From an uncultured Eubacteriales bacterium (GTDB lineage Bacteria; Bacillota; Clostridia; Oscillospirales; Oscillospiraceae), in NCBI GenBank assembly GCA_900549885.1, contig URQA01000108.1, forward strand, positions 1 to 8,276: a stretch of 8,276 nucleotides of DNA. The letters are read 5' to 3'. Positions within the stretch are counted from its first letter, which is position 1. Every line of letters begins with the position of its first letter. Under the pieces are notes generated by a model. That model did no database searches and was not told where the DNA came from. It worked only from the letters and a program-made list of their open reading frames with translations. This document shows, piece after piece, positions 6,236 to 8,276 of the stretch. The translations under genes were made by a program, and so were the position numbers.

Positions 6236-6340
6236 ATGGCTCCTGGCAGTATCCACAGCTTCATGTTCTTCTTTGGCTGGACTCGATTTAGCGGGTTCGG
6301 CTATTTTGGCGTGGAGAAAATCGCGGAGCGTGACGGATGA
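6236..6340 (+). CDS. Phe-rich leader peptide of the aroF operon (candidate attenuator peptide)
   Basis: A 34-codon reading frame begins at an ATG 9 bases after a GAGG ribosome site (6223-6226) and ends at TGA 6338-6340. Seven of 34 residues are Phe (9, 11, 12, 13, 18, 21, 24), with Trp15 and Tyr23, so 9 of the 16 residues in FMFFFGWTRFSGFGYF (9-24) are aromatic. This is the pattern of pheL/pheM-type leader peptides, whose translation senses charged tRNA-Phe. It sits between the operon promoter and a Rho-independent terminator in front of a DAHP synthase gene, exactly where an attenuator peptide belongs. The last Phe codon (6305-6307) is 15 bases before a candidate antiterminator arm. There is no similarity to a structural protein and it is too short for most gene finders. 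The control model is inference; the reading frame and its composition are seen. Confidence 0.85.
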   Translation: MAPGSIHSFMFFFGWTRFSGFGYFGVEKIAERDG

Positions 6341-6402
6341 GTAACGGCCCTTTTGGGGGGCCGGCCTGAAATCAGTTTATTTTAGGGAGCTCATGGTTCG
6401 CG
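6322..6402 (+). promoter_or_regulatory. Candidate antiterminator of the aroF attenuator
   Basis: CGCGGAGCGTGA (6322-6333), the end of the leader-peptide coding region, can pair with TCATGGTTCGCG (6391-6402), which contains most of the 5' arm of the terminator. That gives 11 pairs (6 plus 5, two of them G-T) around one G-G mismatch, mutually exclusive with the terminator. A separate 6-pair hairpin, CGGCCC/GGGCCG (6345-6350 with 6358-6363), fits in the intervening loop. CGATTT (6284-6289) can pair with AAATCG (6318-6323), a possible protector stem that includes the Phe18 codon. A ribosome at the stop codon would cover the antiterminator arm; one stalled on the Phe codons would leave it free. 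Confidence 0.55.
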
Positions 6403-6427
6403 TATTCGCGGCCCATGGGCTTTTTTT
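6388..6427 (+). terminator. Rho-independent terminator in the aroF leader (attenuator)
   Basis: AGCTCATGG (6388-6396) pairs with CCATGGGCT (6413-6421), 9 pairs including one T-G. After a single mismatch, TCGCG (6398-6402) pairs with CGCGG (6407-6411) around a TATT loop. Seven consecutive T follow (6421-6427). It lies 23 bases before the aroF start and about 185 bases after the predicted transcription start, so it must be regulated for the operon to be expressed. Confidence 0.92.
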
Positions 6428-6450
6428 ATGAGAAAAGGAGTGTTTTTGAT

Positions 6451-7470
6451 ATGGTCATTATCATGAAGCCCGGCACGAAGCAGGAGCGCATCCAGACCCT
6501 GGTGACCCAGCTGGAGCAGGAGCACGGCGTCAAGGTGGGCATCACCAACGGCGTGGGCTGTTCTATTCTGGGCCTGGTGGGGGACACTACCCACATCGAT
6601 ATGGATAAGTTGTCCATGAACGACGATGTGGAGCGGGTCATGCGGGTGCAGGAGCCCTATAAAAAGGCCAACCGTAAGTTTCACCCGGAGGATACAGTGG
6701 TGGACGTGTGCGGTGTACCCGTCGGCGGCGGGCACTTCACCGTCATCGCCGGCCCCTGCTCGGTGGAGAGCCGGGAGCAGATTATCGAGGTGGCCCAGGA
6801 CGTGAAGGACTCCGGCGCGGCTCTGATGCGGGGGGGTGCGTTCAAGCCCCGCACCTCTCCCTACTCCTTCCAGGGCATGGGTGCCGACGGGCTGGACCTG
6901 CTGCTGGAGGCAAAAAAGGCCACCGGCCTGCCCATTGTCACCGAGCTGATGAGTCCCAAGTACTGCCAGCTGTTCGAGGAGAAGGTGGACCTGGTGCAGA
7001 TCGGCGCCCGGAACATGCAGAACTTCGACCTGCTCAAGGAGGTAGGCAGGATGTCCAAGCCCGTGCTGCTCAAGCGGGGGCTGGCCAACAGCTATGAGGA
7101 GTGGATCATGTCCGCCGAGTACATCATGGCCGAGGGCAACGAGAACGTCATCCTGTGCGAGCGGGGGGTGCGCACCTTCGAGACGTACACCCGCAACACC
7201 CTGGACCTGTCCGCCATTCCCGCCATCCGCCGGATGAGCCACCTGCCCATCGTGGTGGATCCCTCCCACGCCGCGGGCATGTACTGGATGGTGGAGCCGC
7301 TGGCCATGGCGGCCATCGCCGTGGGGGCGGACGGCCTGATGGTGGAGGTCCACAACGACCCGCCCCACGCCAAGTGCGACGGCCAGCAGTCCCTCACCCC
7401 GGAGAAGTTCCAGCGCCTGATGGACAAGGCCCGGCCCCTGGTGGAGCTGATGGGCAAGCATCTGGTCTGA
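6451..7470 (+). CDS. aroF: 3-deoxy-7-phosphoheptulonate (DAHP) synthase, type I-beta with N-terminal regulatory domain
   Basis: It condenses phosphoenolpyruvate and erythrose 4-phosphate into DAHP, the committed first step of the shikimate pathway. The protein has 339 residues, like the Thermotoga-type enzyme (338). Residues 1-70 form the ferredoxin-like/ACT-like domain that in Thermotoga mediates feedback inhibition by Tyr and Phe. The TIM barrel follows, with AGPCSVES (100-107), MRGGAFKPRTSPYSFQG (126-142), QIGARNMQNF (183-192), LLKRG (206-210), ERGVRTFETYTRNTLDL (237-253) and VDPSHAAG (269-276). The metal ligands are recognisable as Cys103, His273, Glu299 and Asp310, each one position beyond the Thermotoga numbering as I recall it. 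AAAAGGAG (6433-6440), 10 bases upstream, and family alignment select ATG 6451. It is controlled by the leader attenuator and is the first enzyme gene of an operon continuing into aroB. Confidence 0.97.
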   Translation: MVIIMKPGTKQERIQTLVTQLEQEHGVKVGITNGVGCSILGLVGDTTHIDMDKLSMNDDVERVMRVQEPYKKANRKFHPEDTVVDVCGVPVGGGHFTVIAGPCSVESREQIIEVAQDVKDSGAALMRGGAFKPRTSPYSFQGMGADGLDLLLEAKKATGLPIVTELMSPKYCQLFEEKVDLVQIGARNMQNFDLLKEVGRMSKPVLLKRGLANSYEEWIMSAEYIMAEGNENVILCERGVRTFETYTRNTLDLSAIPAIRRMSHLPIVVDPSHAAGMYWMVEPLAMAAIAVGADGLMVEVHNDPPHAKCDGQQSLTPEKFQRLMDKARPLVELMGKHLV

Positions 7471-7515
7471 GCCTCTGGCCCGGGCCAAGGGCATCCGCCC
7501 CTGTAAAAAAGAGAT

Positions 7516-7532
7516 CAAGGGCTTTGCCCTTG
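7516..7532 (+). other. Small hairpin between aroF and aroB
   Basis: CAAGGGC (7516-7522) pairs perfectly with GCCCTTG (7526-7532) around a TTT loop. There is no T-run after it, and the aroB ribosome site (GGGAGG, 7538-7543) follows 5 bases later, so it is not a terminator. It could affect RNA stability or aroB translation; role uncertain. Confidence 0.4.
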
Positions 7533-7549
7533 TGATTGGGAGGTCTTTT

Positions 7550-8276
7550 ATGAAAACACTCACGGTGGCCCTGCCGGGCCGGGAATACGACATCCTCATC
7601 GAAAGGGGCCTGCTGGCCCAGGCGGGGGAGCGCTGCCGGGCGGCGCTGCCCAGAGCGGCCAAGCTGGCGGTGGTCAGCGACAGCAATGTGGTCCCCCTCT
7701 ATGGAGAGGCCCTGCTCCAGAGCCTGACTGCCGCCGGGTTCGAGGCCAGGCTGTTTACCGTCCCCGCCGGGGAGCACAGCAAGAACGCCGGGCAGCTGTC
7801 CCGGCTCTGGGAGGGGTTCATGTCCTTTGGCCTGACCCGTACCGATGCTGTGGTGGCCCTGGGCGGCGGCGTGGTGGGGGACCTGGCGGGCTTTGCCGCA
7901 GCCACCATCCTGCGGGGGGTGGACCTGGTCCAGATCCCCACCACTTTGCTGGCCCAGGTGGATTCTTCTGTGGGCGGCAAGGTGGCCATTGACCTGGAAG
8001 CGGGGAAAAATCTGGCCGGATCCTTCTACCAGCCCAAACTGGTGCTCATGGACCCGGCGGCGCTGGATACCCTGTCCGACGCCACCTTTTCCGACGGCAT
8101 GGCGGAGGTCATCAAATACGGCTGCATCTGGGACCGTGCTTTTTTCGACTTTCTGGCCGCCCATCCCTCCCGGGCGGAAATCATGGCCGAAATTGAACAC
8201 GTATTGTATACCTGCTGCGATATAAAACGTCAGGTAGTCATGGCGGACGAGCGGGACACCGGGCTGCGGATGATCC
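7550..8276 (+). CDS. aroB: 3-dehydroquinate synthase, 3' end beyond window
   Basis: AroB converts DAHP to 3-dehydroquinate, step two of the shikimate pathway, using NAD and a divalent metal. The first 242 codons are present; the family is about 350-360 residues. Seen: a sugar-phosphate-binding N-terminal part with VVSDSNVVPLYG (41-52) and PAGEHSKN (72-79), the NAD-binding core ALGGGVVGDLAGFAAATILRG (103-123, overlapping blocks), QIPTTLLAQVDSSVGGKVAID (128-148, two blocks), GKNLAGSFYQP (152-162), and AEVIKYG (185-191) with Glu186 in the metal-ligand position. The Lys/Asp-rich KRQVVMADERDTGLR (226-240) precedes the expected GHT metal site, which lies outside the window. GGGAGG (7538-7543), 6 bases upstream, sets the start. 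It is 79 bases after aroF with no terminator between them, so the two share the attenuated transcript. Confidence 0.97.
   Translation, partial: MKTLTVALPGREYDILIERGLLAQAGERCRAALPRAAKLAVVSDSNVVPLYGEALLQSLTAAGFEARLFTVPAGEHSKNAGQLSRLWEGFMSFGLTRTDAVVALGGGVVGDLAGFAAATILRGVDLVQIPTTLLAQVDSSVGGKVAIDLEAGKNLAGSFYQPKLVLMDPAALDTLSDATFSDGMAEVIKYGCIWDRAFFDFLAAHPSRAEIMAEIEHVLYTCCDIKRQVVMADERDTGLRMI

Noticed and set aside
6341..6450. T-box riboswitch controlling aroF
   Set aside because: A T-box would be the expected Firmicutes solution, but no AGGGTGGNACCGCG-type antiterminator motif is present; the Phe-rich leader peptide explains the terminator better.
6415..6450. Longer aroF start at ATG 6415, adding 12 residues
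   Set aside because: This ATG lies in the 3' arm of the terminator and has no ribosome site; ATG 6451 has one and gives the expected family length and metal-ligand positions.
6391..7686. 431-codon minus-strand frame opposite aroF
   Set aside because: It is the antisense shadow of a clearly real DAHP synthase: rich in His, Gly and Gln, no ribosome site, and covers terminator sequence.

Overview
The window looks like chromosomal DNA from a GC-rich, low-copy Firmicute of the gut Clostridia type; Oscillospiraceae (Flavonifractor, Intestinimonas or Oscillibacter-like) is my best guess. The reasons are the strong purine-rich Shine-Dalgarno sites (AGGAGG, GGAGGAGG), sigma-70/SigA-type promoters with 16-17 bp spacers, an FMN riboswitch in front of an ECF-type riboflavin transporter subunit, a DUF1273/SLOG protein starting with a CCFTGHRPDKLPWG-like N-terminus, and a high GC content. 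This is inference; there is no rRNA or other direct taxonomic marker. No mobile element, tRNA, rRNA or CRISPR array was seen.

Layout. Positions 1-1802 (minus) hold the N-terminal 600 codons of recJ, which runs off the left edge and has its own consensus promoter. Positions 1957-2496 (minus) hold a stand-alone SLOG/DUF1273 protein. It is divergent from an FMN-riboswitch transcript (promoter about 2606-2633, aptamer 2658-2770) that expresses two adjacent ECF transporter S components: a RibU-like protein at 2852-3481 and a diverged paralogue at 3496-4086. A long hairpin at 4098-4132 ends this unit. Positions 4141-4566 are a gene-poor convergent spacer rich in short hairpins. A minus-strand pair follows: a 71-residue acidic small protein (5835-6050) and cinA (4567-5832), two bases apart and probably translationally coupled. 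Divergent from them, a plus-strand shikimate operon begins with a 34-codon leader peptide packed with Phe codons (6236-6340). After it come a Rho-independent terminator (6388-6427), a type I-beta DAHP synthase (6451-7470) and the start of aroB (7550 to the right edge).

How the parts work together. DAHP synthase and 3-dehydroquinate synthase catalyse the first two steps of the shikimate pathway to Phe, Tyr and Trp. The leader peptide, a candidate antiterminator (6322-6333 with 6391-6402) and the terminator have the geometry of ribosome-mediated attenuation that senses charged tRNA-Phe. That is the most interesting system in the window, because Firmicutes usually control such genes by T-box, TRAP or repressor mechanisms. 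The riboflavin unit is a second RNA-controlled operon, with FMN limiting uptake of its precursor. The two divergent intergenic regions (2531-2633 and 6090-6197) also share a similar promoter architecture.
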